Shown one piece after another: positions 24,942-33,856 of a stretch of DNA of 42,730 nucleotides. How positions within the stretch are numbered: position 1 is the first letter of the stretch; each line of letters begins with the position of its first letter. A program made the translations under genes and the position numbers. The stretch covers positions 1 to 42,730 of the forward strand of contig JBPCXW010000046.1 of assembly GCA_051008185.1 (NCBI GenBank), in the 5' to 3' direction. Source of the DNA: CAXMWX01 sp051008185 (lineage in GTDB: Bacteria > Pseudomonadota > Gammaproteobacteria > Eutrophobiales > Eutrophobiaceae). Below the pieces are notes generated by a model. It was not told the origin of the DNA and ran no database searches. It saw nothing but the letters and a program-made list of their open reading frames with translations.

Positions 24942-27413
24942 TCAGGTATCCAGGTTGGCTACGGTCAGGGCGTGGGTCTCAATGAACTCGCGGCGCGGCT
25001 CTACCTGATCGCCCATCAAGGTGGTGAAGATCTCGTCCGCGGCGACCACGTCCTCAATATTGACCACGGACAGGGCGCGGGTGCCGGCATCCATCGTGGT
25101 CTCCCATAATTGTTCCGGGTTCATCTCGCCAAGGCCTTTGTAGCGTTGCACATGCAGGCCGTGGGAGGCCTCCGCCAGCAACCAGTCAAAGGCCTGTTTC
25201 ACGGAGCTCACGGGCTGTTGTTTCTCGCCCTTGCTGGCCTCGGCATCTTGTAGCGTGAATTGTTCTTCCAGAGCCGTCAGGTTTTTGTACTCGGCGGACA
25301 GGAAGAAATCCGGGTTGAAAATGTAGTCCGACACGGCGCCGTGGATGTTGATGCTGATCCGGCCGCCGTATTCCTGACTGTCCTCCGCCGAGCCCTCTGC
25401 AGACGGGTCGGCCGTGCTCTCCAGCAGGTGGTGGACGCCCTCCTGACGCTGGGCGGCAAAGGTTTCCGCAGCATAGCTGGCCGCACTCTCGTCATTGTCT
25501 GTAAGCCTTTGATTTATCTCATCAAAATAGGCTTTCACCTTGTTTTCATCGGCACAGTCCTGGCGGGCGAACGGTGGCATCAGGCGCATTTGCTCCAGAA
25601 TAAGCTCCGGGTAGCGGCGGCTCAGGCGTCCCATGTCCTGCTCCATCTTCAGATACTGGCGGCCCAGCCGGGCCAGGTTCTCTCCCTCAATGGCGGTATC
25701 CGGATTCGGCCTGAAAACGGCCCCGGACAGTGCTAATTCCATCAAATAAGCCTCTTTTTCGTCATCATCGCCCAAATATCGCTCCTGTTTGCCCTTTTTC
25801 AGCTTATAAAGTGGGGGTTGGGCGATGTAAATGTGCCCGCGCTCAACCAATTCCGGCATTTGGCGGTAAAAAAACGTCAATAACAGGGTGCGAATGTGCG
25901 ATCCATCCACATCGGCATCGGTCATGATGATGATGCGGTGATAGCGTAGCTTGCTGATATCAAACTCATCTTTGCCGATGCCGCAGCCGAGGGCGGTGAT
26001 CAGTGTGCCGACCTCGGTGGATGACAGCATTTTGTCAAAACGGGCCTTTTCCACATTCAAAATCTTGCCTTTCAGGGGCAAAATGGCCTGATAACGCCGA
26101 TCCCGACCCTGTTTTGCCGATCCACCGGCGGAATCGCCCTCCACCAGAAACAGTTCCGAGCCAGCCGGGTCCTTCTCCTGACAGTCGGCCAGTTTGCCGG
26201 GCAGGCCCGCCACATCCAGAGCCGATTTGCGCCGGGTTAGCTCTCTGGCCTTGCGCGCCGCCTCACGGGCGCGGGCGGCATCCAGTATCTTGTCGCATAT
26301 CGTCTTCGCCTCCGCGGGCCGTTCCAGCAGAAATTCCTGTAATTTCTGCAGCACCGAGGACTCCACGGCCGGCTTGACCTCGCTGGAGACCAGCTTGTCC
26401 TTGGTCTGTGACGAAAACTTGGGGTCGCTGACCTTGATGGACAGCACAGCGGTCAGGCCCTCCCGCACATCGTCGCCGCTGATCGCGATCTTGGCCTTGG
26501 CGGCCAGGCCGCTTTTCTCCATGTGGTTATTCAGGCTGCGGGTCAGCGCGCCGCGAAACCCGGCCAGGTGGGTGCCGCCATCCCGCTGCGGGATATTGTT
26601 GGTAAAACAAAAGATATTTTCCTGATAGGAATCATTCCATTGCATCGCCAGCTGCACCGCCACGCCGTCCCGCTCGGCGTTGATATCAATGACGGTTTCG
26701 TGCAGCGGGGTCTTGTTCCTGTTGAGATGCTTGACGAACTCCGAGATACCGCCGACATACTCAAAAAGGTCCTCTTTGCTGTTGCGTTCGTCAAACAGGC
26801 GGATTTTCACGCCGGAATTGAGAAAAGACAGCTCCCGCAGACGTTTTGCCAGGATATCGTAGTGAAACTCTATGTTGGTGAAGACATTCGCGCTGGCGCG
26901 GAAGCGGATCTCGGTGCCGGTGCTGTCAGACGGGGCGATCTGCGCCAGAGGGGCCTGTGGCTCGCCGTTGCTGTACTCCTGCTTGTAGATATGACCCTCG
27001 CGATGCACCGTCAGGCTCAGCGTGTCTGACAGGGCATTGACCACTGAAACGCCCACCCCGTGCAGGCCGCCGGACACCTTGTAGGAATTATCATCAAATT
27101 TGCCGCCGGAATGCAGGGTAGTCATGATGACCTGTGCGGCGGAAACGCCCTCCTCCTCGTGCATACCGACTGGAATTCCCCGGCCATTATCCACCACCGT
27201 GATGGATTCATCGGCGTGGATGGTCACGGATATCTCGGTGCAGTGGCCGGCCAGGGATTCGTCAATGCTGTTATCCACCACCTCAAAAACCATGTGGTGC
27301 AGGCCGGTGCCGTCGTCTGTGTCACCGATGTACATTCCGGGCCGTTTTCGGACCGCGTCAAGGCCCTTTAACACCTTGATTTTAGAGGAATCGTAGTTGT
27401 TTTCTTCTGACAT
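24942..27413 (-). CDS. gyrB: DNA gyrase subunit B
   Basis: The ATPase subunit of gyrase introduces negative supercoils with GyrA. From ATG 27413 the protein has 823 residues. It shows the GHKL ATPase (LHHMVFEVVDNSIDE, VVDNGRGIPVG, GGLHGVGVSVVNALS), the transducer, and the TOPRIM core (LVEGDSAGGSAKQGRDR and MTDADVDGSHIRTLLL). Near 560-700 there is the insert typical of gammaproteobacterial GyrB. AAGGGA lies 7 bp upstream; an in-frame ATG at 27440 would add MSDFLREPP and has no ribosome binding site. Confidence 0.98.
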   Translation of the reverse strand: MSEENNYDSSKIKVLKGLDAVRKRPGMYIGDTDDGTGLHHMVFEVVDNSIDESLAGHCTEISVTIHADESITVVDNGRGIPVGMHEEEGVSAAQVIMTTLHSGGKFDDNSYKVSGGLHGVGVSVVNALSDTLSLTVHREGHIYKQEYSNGEPQAPLAQIAPSDSTGTEIRFRASANVFTNIEFHYDILAKRLRELSFLNSGVKIRLFDERNSKEDLFEYVGGISEFVKHLNRNKTPLHETVIDINAERDGVAVQLAMQWNDSYQENIFCFTNNIPQRDGGTHLAGFRGALTRSLNNHMEKSGLAAKAKIAISGDDVREGLTAVLSIKVSDPKFSSQTKDKLVSSEVKPAVESSVLQKLQEFLLERPAEAKTICDKILDAARAREAARKARELTRRKSALDVAGLPGKLADCQEKDPAGSELFLVEGDSAGGSAKQGRDRRYQAILPLKGKILNVEKARFDKMLSSTEVGTLITALGCGIGKDEFDISKLRYHRIIIMTDADVDGSHIRTLLLTFFYRQMPELVERGHIYIAQPPLYKLKKGKQERYLGDDDEKEAYLMELALSGAVFRPNPDTAIEGENLARLGRQYLKMEQDMGRLSRRYPELILEQMRLMPPFARQDCADENKVKAYFDEINQRLTDNDESAASYAAETFAAQRQEGVHHLLESTADPSAEGSAEDSQEYGGRISINIHGAVSDYIFNPDFFLSAEYKNLTALEEQFTLQDAEASKGEKQQPVSSVKQAFDWLLAEASHGLHVQRYKGLGEMNPEQLWETTMDAGTRALSVVNIEDVVAADEIFTTLMGDQVEPRREFIETHALTVANLDT

Positions 27414-27441
27414 GGGGGGTTCCCTTAAAAAGTCGCTCATT

Positions 27442-28509
27442 CTAACACAAATTCACCTGCCCATGTTCCACATGGAACAATTTTCCTTCGGGTAGATTCA
27501 TCACCAGCGGATCGTGGGTCGTGGTGATAAAAACCTGCCCCGTGTAGGCCTGATAGATCCCCAGAATCTGCTGTTTTGCGGCCTGATCCAGCTCTGCCAG
27601 CAGATCGTCCGCCAGCAGGACCGGCGGGCTGCCGGTGCGGTGGTGTATCACCTGCGCCTGGGCCCAGGACAGGGCGTTGATTAGCAGCCTGATTTGGCCG
27701 CGGGAATAGGAATGGGCGACCAGGCCCTCGTCTGCCTTGATCGCCAGCTCGCTGCGATGTATTCCCCACCGGGTTCGGCCCAGTTTGGCATCCATCCCGC
27801 GGTTTTCCTGCAAACAAGCACCCAATTCCCGCCCCGCAGGCCAGCCCTGCTCGTAATCCACCTGTGGACAAATCACCCCCAGTTGCTCGCAAACACGGCG
27901 TAATTGCTGCAATAACTCCCCCAGATAGGCCTGTCTGGCCTGATTTATCGCGATTGCAGCCTCCTCCAGCCGGGATTCCCAGGCCCCCAGACCCTGCTGC
28001 TGGCCGGCCTTGAGTAAGTGATTACGCTGCTTGAGGGCCTTATGATAACTACGCCACTGCTCCACATAATTATGTTCCATGTGGAACATTGCCCAGTCCA
28101 GCCACTTGCGGCGGTGGCCCGGTGAGCCGGTTATCAGCTCGTGGCTATCCGGGGTGATGGTGAGAATCGGGATTTGCGCGGCCTGCACCGAGACCCTATT
28201 CACGCTGGCGTTATTGAAGCGGATATTGATATGGCCGTTACCGCGCTCAACGCCGGTGGTCACCTTGCCAAAATCGGCGTGATTCAGGCCGGCACTGACC
28301 TGCAGAATGGGAAATTGGTGATTGACGACCCGATCTATCCGGGCAGTGCGGAACGAGCGGCAGCGGCTCAAACAGTGGATGGCCTCCAAAATGGCTGTTT
28401 TTCCGCTACCATTGGGGCCGTAGAAGACATTAATGCCGGGGTGTAACGCCTGTAACTCAACATCCAGTAAATTGCGGACCTGCCTGATCTGCAACCACTC
28501 TATCTGCAT
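27442..28509 (-). CDS. recF: DNA replication and repair protein RecF
   Basis: RecF helps load RecA at gapped DNA with RecO and RecR. The 355-residue protein is an SMC-like ATPase with Walker A FYGPNGSGKTAILEAI near residue 30, the signature SYSRGQIRLLINAL, and Walker B PVLLADDLLAELD, all intact. It starts a few bases after the dnaN stop and ends close to gyrB, as in the standard dnaA-dnaN-recF-gyrB order. Confidence 0.97.
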   Translation of the reverse strand: MQIEWLQIRQVRNLLDVELQALHPGINVFYGPNGSGKTAILEAIHCLSRCRSFRTARIDRVVNHQFPILQVSAGLNHADFGKVTTGVERGNGHINIRFNNASVNRVSVQAAQIPILTITPDSHELITGSPGHRRKWLDWAMFHMEHNYVEQWRSYHKALKQRNHLLKAGQQQGLGAWESRLEEAAIAINQARQAYLGELLQQLRRVCEQLGVICPQVDYEQGWPAGRELGACLQENRGMDAKLGRTRWGIHRSELAIKADEGLVAHSYSRGQIRLLINALSWAQAQVIHHRTGSPPVLLADDLLAELDQAAKQQILGIYQAYTGQVFITTTHDPLVMNLPEGKLFHVEHGQVNLC

Positions 28510-28515
28510 GCGGCC

Positions 28516-29616
28516 TTATAACCGCATAGGCATAACGACATAGAGGCAACTATCGTCTTTCTCGCCGTATAACTGGCAACTACTGTCGGAATTCAGGATG
28601 GCAATGATTGCATTGTCTCCCTTGATATTGCTAATGGCATCAAGCAGATAGGAGACATTGAAGCCTATTTCCACCTCTTCCCCCTCGTAGTTAACCTGCA
28701 TTTCCTCCTCGGCCTCCTCCTGCTCGGGATTATGTGCCAGGGCGCGCAATTTTCCGGCTGAGAGCACGATCCGCACCCCGTGGTATTTCTCATTGGACAG
28801 GATGGATGCCCGGGTCAGGCTTTGCCGCAATGCCTCCCGGTCGGCCGTGACCGGGGTCTTGCTACGCTCGGGGATAACGCGCTTGTAATCGGGGAACTTG
28901 CCGTCTATCAATTTGCTGGTAAATACTTGATTTTTCATGGTAATTCGCACGTGGTTCTTGCTCAGGGTCAGGCTGACATCGCTGTCGCCCTCATCCAGCA
29001 GGCGGCTGAGTTCCAGCACCGCCTTGCGCGGCACGATCAGTTGCCGTTCCTCTTTGGTGCCCGTGTTGAGGGCCATTTCAGCCAGGGCCAGGCGGTGTCC
29101 GTCCGTCGCCACCGCCCGCAATTTGGTGCTTTCAAACTCCAGTAGCAGACCATTCAGGTAAAAACGCACATCTTGTTGCGCCATCGCGAACGACGTTTTG
29201 TCCAGTAAGGCCTTGAATTCAGACTGTTTTACCTTGAGCTCAAGCTCGCCCTTGACCGACTCAATCTGCGGAAACTCCTGCGCTGGCAAGGTGCTCAGGG
29301 TAAAACGGCTCTTCCCGGACAGCACCATCGCCCGCTCATCCGTCACCGAAAACCCGATATCCGCCTTGTCCGGCAGGGTTCGGCAAATATCCAGCAATTT
29401 ACGGGCGGAAAGCGTGATCTCCCCAGACTCATTGAAGTTCCCGGCAATGGTGGCGGCCAACTCAACCTCCATATCCGTTCCTACCAGCCGGATCCCGTCT
29501 TTGCTCACATTCAGCAATAAATTAGACAAGATCGGCAAGGCCTGGCGTTTTTCAACGACGCCGCAGACATTCTGTAGTGCCGGCAAAAGTTCTTCGCGTT
29601 TAATAGTAAATTTCAT
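28516..29616 (-). CDS. dnaN: DNA polymerase III beta subunit (sliding clamp)
   Basis: The beta clamp tethers polymerase III to DNA. From ATG 29616 the protein is 366 residues, MKFTIKREELLPALQNVCGVVEKRQALPILSNLLL, the standard clamp N terminus, ending in the conserved CLYVVMPMRL. The frame is open 26 codons further up, but that part is not clamp-like. The region between it and dnaA holds DnaA boxes, so dnaN may have its own DnaA-responsive promoter. Confidence 0.98.
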   Translation of the reverse strand: MKFTIKREELLPALQNVCGVVEKRQALPILSNLLLNVSKDGIRLVGTDMEVELAATIAGNFNESGEITLSARKLLDICRTLPDKADIGFSVTDERAMVLSGKSRFTLSTLPAQEFPQIESVKGELELKVKQSEFKALLDKTSFAMAQQDVRFYLNGLLLEFESTKLRAVATDGHRLALAEMALNTGTKEERQLIVPRKAVLELSRLLDEGDSDVSLTLSKNHVRITMKNQVFTSKLIDGKFPDYKRVIPERSKTPVTADREALRQSLTRASILSNEKYHGVRIVLSAGKLRALAHNPEQEEAEEEMQVNYEGEEVEIGFNVSYLLDAISNIKGDNAIIAILNSDSSCQLYGEKDDSCLYVVMPMRL

Positions 29617-29811
29617 ATTTAGATACCTGTTGTTTTTTATTATAAGCCGTCTGTTTATGTTAGTAGTTTGAAATACCTCACTGAAATCAATCAATTATGC
29701 CCGGTTTATCCGATGAACTTCTGGGCAATCTAACCTTGTCCAGCCTGTGGATAACTTGTGCCACTTATTTTCAACAATTTGTAGTAGCAGCTTATCCACA
29801 GTTTATCCCAT
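29617..29811. promoter_or_regulatory. dnaA-dnaN intergenic region with DnaA boxes
   Basis: Two perfect DnaA boxes face each other: TGTGGATAA at 29746-29754 and TTATCCACA at 29792-29800. Degenerate TTATCC sites lie nearby (about 29705 and 29803). The stretch is AT-rich beside dnaN. It could be part of oriC or a DnaA-controlled dnaN promoter; two perfect boxes alone do not prove an origin. Confidence 0.6.
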
Positions 29812-31158
29812 TCAAGCTGTCAGTGTTTTGATCAGATTGTTGTAATCCTCCTCTATCTTGGTCTCCGTCTGCCGCAACTCGGCTATTTTGCGGCAGCCAT
29901 GCAACACCGTGGTGTGATCCCGGCCGCCGAAGGCGTCCCCGATCTCGGGCAGGCTGTGATTGGTCAGTTCCTTCGCTAGTGCCATGGCCATCTGCCGCGG
30001 CCTCGCAACCGAGCGGCTACGCCGTTTTGACAGGATATCCGCTACCCTGATCTTGTAATACTCGGCGATGATCTTTTGAATGTTCTCCAGGGTGACCTGC
30101 CTGTCCTGCAGCAACAGCAGGTCCCGTAACGCACTCTGGCAGAACTCCAAATTGATGGGCTGCCCGGTCAGATTGGAACTCGCGACCACCCGGTTCAACG
30201 CCCCTTCCAGTTCGCGCACATTGGAGCGAAACCGCTTGGCGATAAAAAAAGCCACTTCGTCCGGCAGGGCGATGCCATGATACTCCGCCTTGGTCTTGAT
30301 GATGGCGACACGGGTTTCCAGTTCCGGCGGATCAATGGCGACGGTGAGTCCCCAACCGAAGCGCGACTTCAATCGTTCTTCCAGCCCCGATACTTCTTTG
30401 GGATATTTATCACAGGTCAGCACGATCTGATGCTCACCCTCCAGCAGGGTGTTGAAGGTATGGAAAAATTCTTCCTGGGAATGATCCTTGCCGGCAAAGA
30501 ATTGAATATCATCTATCAACAACACTTCCAGCGAACGGTAGTAACGTTGGAACTCATTGATGGCTCCGTACTTCAACGCCTTGACCATGTCAGCCACAAA
30601 GCGTTCCGAATGCAAATAGGCGATGTTGGCTCCCGGTTTTTGTTTTTCAATCGCCTGACCGATGGCGTGCATAAGATGTGTCTTGCCCAACCCGACACCA
30701 CCGCAGATAAATAACGGGTTATAAGTCTGGCCAGAGTTTTCTGCAACTTGTTGGGCCGCCGCTTGTGCCAACTGGTTTGATTTACCGGCGACGAAAGAGT
30801 CAAAAGTAAAATTGCGGTTAAGGCTGCTGGCGCGTTTACTACCGGCCGGCTTGACCGGCGGAGCCACCGCGGCGTTGGCGGCGACACGGCGTTCAGCAGG
30901 GATTTCTGCGGTATCCTGCGTCTGGCTACCGACGCTCAGGGATAATTTAACCTGTCCGGCACCGTTGTCGTTTTGCAGTAATTCCTCTATGCGTTGTCGG
31001 TATTGCTCGTTGATCCAATCCACTATAAAGCGGTTTGGCGCAAGCAACCGCAGGGAGTCCTGATCCTCTATCGCGTGCAACGGCCTGATCCAGGTGTTGA
31101 ACAGTTGCGGCGATAGTTCGCCTTTAAGTTGTTCCAGACAGGAATCCCATACAGACAT
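29812..31158 (-). CDS. dnaA: Chromosomal replication initiator DnaA
   Basis: DnaA binds the origin and opens the DNA. The 448-residue protein has domain I (MSVWDSCLEQLKGELSPQLFNTWIRPL), a short linker, the AAA+ domain with Walker A GGVGLGKTHLMHAI and Walker B LLIDDIQFFAGK, and the helix-turn-helix domain IV with the signature GGRDHTTVLHGC. It is divergent from rpmH. A GGGGAG ribosome binding site lies about 11 bp upstream of the ATG. Confidence 0.98.
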   Translation of the reverse strand: MSVWDSCLEQLKGELSPQLFNTWIRPLHAIEDQDSLRLLAPNRFIVDWINEQYRQRIEELLQNDNGAGQVKLSLSVGSQTQDTAEIPAERRVAANAAVAPPVKPAGSKRASSLNRNFTFDSFVAGKSNQLAQAAAQQVAENSGQTYNPLFICGGVGLGKTHLMHAIGQAIEKQKPGANIAYLHSERFVADMVKALKYGAINEFQRYYRSLEVLLIDDIQFFAGKDHSQEEFFHTFNTLLEGEHQIVLTCDKYPKEVSGLEERLKSRFGWGLTVAIDPPELETRVAIIKTKAEYHGIALPDEVAFFIAKRFRSNVRELEGALNRVVASSNLTGQPINLEFCQSALRDLLLLQDRQVTLENIQKIIAEYYKIRVADILSKRRSRSVARPRQMAMALAKELTNHSLPEIGDAFGGRDHTTVLHGCRKIAELRQTETKIEEDYNNLIKTLTA

Positions 31159-31468
31159 CAGTTAAATTACTCCCCTCAGAGAAAAAACACGGATGAAAAA
31201 ACGAAGTGTCCAGCCTACTCCGATTGTAAAAAATTATCCACGATTCTTTTTTTAGTATTTATGCCAACAAAAGATAAAGAAAATTCCGATGTCGGGAAGT
31301 ATTCCACAGACCCACCCCGGTTTCAAACATTGTTTTACATCCGAAAGCCGTGTTATTTTTTTGCAGCGCACCGCATTAGGGGCACAACCGGATAAAATTG
31401 AATTGACAAACACGGACTTACATGGATAAGATGAACAAACTTTACAAAGCGACACAACAGGAAACACG
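31159..31468. promoter_or_regulatory. dnaA-rpmH divergent region; candidate origin and promoters
   Basis: For dnaA (minus strand), a -10 TACAAT lies at 31223-31228 with a near-perfect DnaA box (TTATCCACG, 31234-31242) immediately upstream, consistent with autoregulation. For rpmH (plus strand), TTGACA (31403-31408) is followed after 18 bp by TAAGAT (31427-31432), about 37 bp before the ATG. The stretch 31229-31290 is strongly AT-rich. This is the usual place for oriC in gammaproteobacteria with this gene order, but only one good DnaA box is present. Confidence 0.55.
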
Positions 31469-31603
31469 ATGAAACGCACATATCAACCGAGTAACCTCAA
31501 GAGAAAACGGCTTCACGGCTTTCGTGCCCGTATGCAGACAAAGGCCGGGCAGCAGATTATCAAGTCACGCCGGGCCAAGGGCAGAAAGCGGTTATCTGCC
31601 TGA
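31469..31603 (+). CDS. rpmH: 50S ribosomal protein L34
   Basis: A 44-codon frame, MKRTYQPSNLKRKRLHGFRARM and ending RAKGRKRLSA, is a full-length L34, the small basic protein of the large ribosomal subunit. It is the first gene of the rpmH-rnpA-yidD-yidC-mnmE run. Confidence 0.98.
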   Translation: MKRTYQPSNLKRKRLHGFRARMQTKAGQQIIKSRRAKGRKRLSA

Positions 31604-31607
31604 TACG

Positions 31608-31994
31608 GTGACTGCGGGGCAAGCGGCCGGCGGGGCGGCGCTGTTGCAACGGCAACACAAACTCACCCGGCGGGCTGAATTTGATCGCGTCTTTTCAAGC
31701 TCTTGCCGCTCCAGAGACGCTTGTTTTGTGGTGCTGGCAAAACGCAACAACAAGGATTATGCCCGGCTGGGGATGGTGGTGTCTGCCAGGGCCTTGCCGC
31801 TGGCCGTTGGTAGAAACCGGCTCAAGCGCTTGATAAGAGAAGGCTTTCGCCAGCGACAACAACAACTTGCCGGCCTGGACATTGTTGTGATGGCGCAAAA
31901 AAACATAGCAAAGATCAATAACGAAGGGATTCAGGCCTCCCTCTCCAAACACTGGGAAAAAACAGTAAGGTGCAAAGACTCATCATCGGCATAA
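31608..31994 (+). CDS. rnpA: Ribonuclease P protein component
   Basis: RnpA is the protein cofactor of the tRNA 5'-processing ribozyme. The core HKLTRRAEFDRVF and the RNR signature VGRNRLKRLIREGFR are clear. The start is uncertain: GTG 31608, 4 bp after rpmH, gives 128 residues, while a TTG at 31644 would begin nearer the usual N terminus. The frame also runs upstream through rpmH in another phase, which is not coding for RnpA. It overlaps yidD by 25 bp. Confidence 0.95.
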   Translation: MTAGQAAGGAALLQRQHKLTRRAEFDRVFSSSCRSRDACFVVLAKRNNKDYARLGMVVSARALPLAVGRNRLKRLIREGFRQRQQQLAGLDIVVMAQKNIAKINNEGIQASLSKHWEKTVRCKDSSSA

Positions 31995-32179
31995 TCAGGT
32001 TATATCAACTCTGTCTGGCTCCCTATCTTGGTCAGCGTTGTCGTTTCCACCCACATTGTTCCCGTTACGCGATTGAGGCGTTGCGGAAACACGGGGCGAT
32101 CAAGGGGCTGTGGCTGACCCTGCGGCGCCTGTGCCGTTGTCATCCCCTGTGTCTGGGCGGGCCGGACCCGGTGCCCTGA
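31970..32179 (+). CDS. yidD: Membrane protein insertion efficiency factor YidD
   Basis: The 69-residue protein begins at GTG 31970 inside the rnpA end. The conserved CRFHPHCSRYAIEALRKHGAIKG block with its cysteines identifies YidD (HPTCSxYA family; here HPHCSRYA), thought to assist YidC. It lies directly between rnpA and yidC, 4 bp before yidC. Confidence 0.95.
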   Translation: MQRLIIGIIRLYQLCLAPYLGQRCRFHPHCSRYAIEALRKHGAIKGLWLTLRRLCRCHPLCLGGPDPVP

Positions 32180-32183
32180 GCCG

Positions 32184-33845
32184 ATGGATACGACACGCCT
32201 GATCCTGATCACCTCCCTGACCCTGGTGTCGCTACTGCTGTACGAGGCCTGGCAGCGGGACTACGGGTTGCGTGTTGTGCCGCCTCCGACGACGGCGGAC
32301 GGTGCGGCAGCGGTGCCACCGGACTTGCCCCCGGGTGCCGATGAGATTCCCGCGATGTCGGAGGCCGCCGAGTCGCCCGCCATCAGCGAGACGGTGCCGG
32401 AACAACAATCGCAAGCGGACTATATTGATGTCTATACCGATGTGCTGCACCTGAAGATCAACAAACGGGGCGGCGCGCTTGAGTACGCCGAGTTGTTGCA
32501 ATACCCGGTTGAGGTGAAGCAACAGGATGTGCCGGTGGTGTTTCTGGATAACAGCAACAGTCTGGTGCATGTCATTCAAACGGGGTTGCTCGGGCAATCC
32601 GCACCCAATCATCAGGATCGTCTCACCGGCACTCAGGACGAATACCGCTTGCAGGACAGGGATGAACTGCGGGTCCCGCTACACTGGCAGGATGCGAACG
32701 GGGTGACGGTCAGCAAGGTCTTTGTCCTGCGCCGCGGTAGTTACCTGATTGATATTGATTACCAAATCAACAACCCCTCCAGCGAGCCCTGGGTGGCCAG
32801 CACCTATTCACAGATCAAACGGGATACCGCCGGCACCGGGCGCAAGCTGGTTTATACCTACACCGGCGCGGTGATCTCCAGCCCCGAAGATCGTTACAGC
32901 AAGATAGACTTTGATGAGATAGAAGAGCAGGACCTGTCCCTGTCAATCAAAAATGGTTGGGCGGCGATGTTGCAACACTACTTCGTCTCGGCCATTATCC
33001 CGACGCTCTCCGACAGTGCTTATCAGTTTTCCACCAAGGCACTGAAACGCAATCAATATCTAATCCGCGCCGTGTCACCACTACAACGAGTTGAAGCCGG
33101 TGCCGAGGGCCGCCTGAATAGCCGGGTCTATGTGGGCCCGAAACTGCAAGAGCAACTGGCCGAGGCCGCAGAGGGTCTGGAGCTGACGGTTGATTACGGC
33201 ATCTTGTTTTTCATCGCCAAGCCGTTGTTCTGGTGTCTGGCCAAATTTCACGAACTCACGGGCAACTGGGGCTGGGCCATCATTCTGGTGACCATCGTGC
33301 TAAAGCTGTTGTTCTTCCCGCTGTCGGCGGCGGGCTATCGCTCCATGGCAAACATGCGCCGGGTGCAACCCCGGATGATGGCAATGAAGGAACGCTATAA
33401 AGATGATCGCAACGGTCTGAATCAGGCCATGATGAAATTGTACAAAGAGGAAAAAATAAATCCGTTCGGCGGTTGTCTGCCTATTCTGGTACAGATCCCG
33501 GTATTCATCGCCCTGTATTGGGTGTTGCTGGAAAGCGTGGAATTGCGTCAGGCGTATTTCGCATTGTGGCTGGTTGATTTATCCAGCCCTGATCCGTACT
33601 GGGTGCTACCCATCATCATGGGTGCCACGATGTTGATCCAGCAAAAACTAAACCCGGCACCGATGGATCCGTTACAACAAAAAGTGCTGATGATCATGCC
33701 GTTCGCCTTTACCATCTTTTTCGGTTTCTTCCCGTCCGGCCTGGTGTTGTATTGGGTGGCCAACAACATCCTGTCCATTGCGCAGCAGTGGCAAATCACG
33801 CGCGGCCTGGAAAAGGCAGGGCTGGCCGCTGGCACCAAAAAGTAA
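32184..33845 (+). CDS. yidC: Membrane protein insertase YidC
   Basis: YidC inserts and folds inner-membrane proteins alone or with Sec. The 553-residue protein has the gammaproteobacterial layout: N-terminal signal-anchor helix (about 5-20), a low-complexity Pro/Ala/Glu linker, the large periplasmic beta domain (about 75-335), and the five-helix core from about 340 onward with NWGWAIILVTIVLKLLFFPLS, then NPFGGCLPILVQIPVFIALYWVLLESVELRQ, ending in the basic tail. Intact. Confidence 0.98.
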   Translation: MDTTRLILITSLTLVSLLLYEAWQRDYGLRVVPPPTTADGAAAVPPDLPPGADEIPAMSEAAESPAISETVPEQQSQADYIDVYTDVLHLKINKRGGALEYAELLQYPVEVKQQDVPVVFLDNSNSLVHVIQTGLLGQSAPNHQDRLTGTQDEYRLQDRDELRVPLHWQDANGVTVSKVFVLRRGSYLIDIDYQINNPSSEPWVASTYSQIKRDTAGTGRKLVYTYTGAVISSPEDRYSKIDFDEIEEQDLSLSIKNGWAAMLQHYFVSAIIPTLSDSAYQFSTKALKRNQYLIRAVSPLQRVEAGAEGRLNSRVYVGPKLQEQLAEAAEGLELTVDYGILFFIAKPLFWCLAKFHELTGNWGWAIILVTIVLKLLFFPLSAAGYRSMANMRRVQPRMMAMKERYKDDRNGLNQAMMKLYKEEKINPFGGCLPILVQIPVFIALYWVLLESVELRQAYFALWLVDLSSPDPYWVLPIIMGATMLIQQKLNPAPMDPLQQKVLMIMPFAFTIFFGFFPSGLVLYWVANNILSIAQQWQITRGLEKAGLAAGTKK

Positions 33846-33856
33846 TCCCGCCGCCG

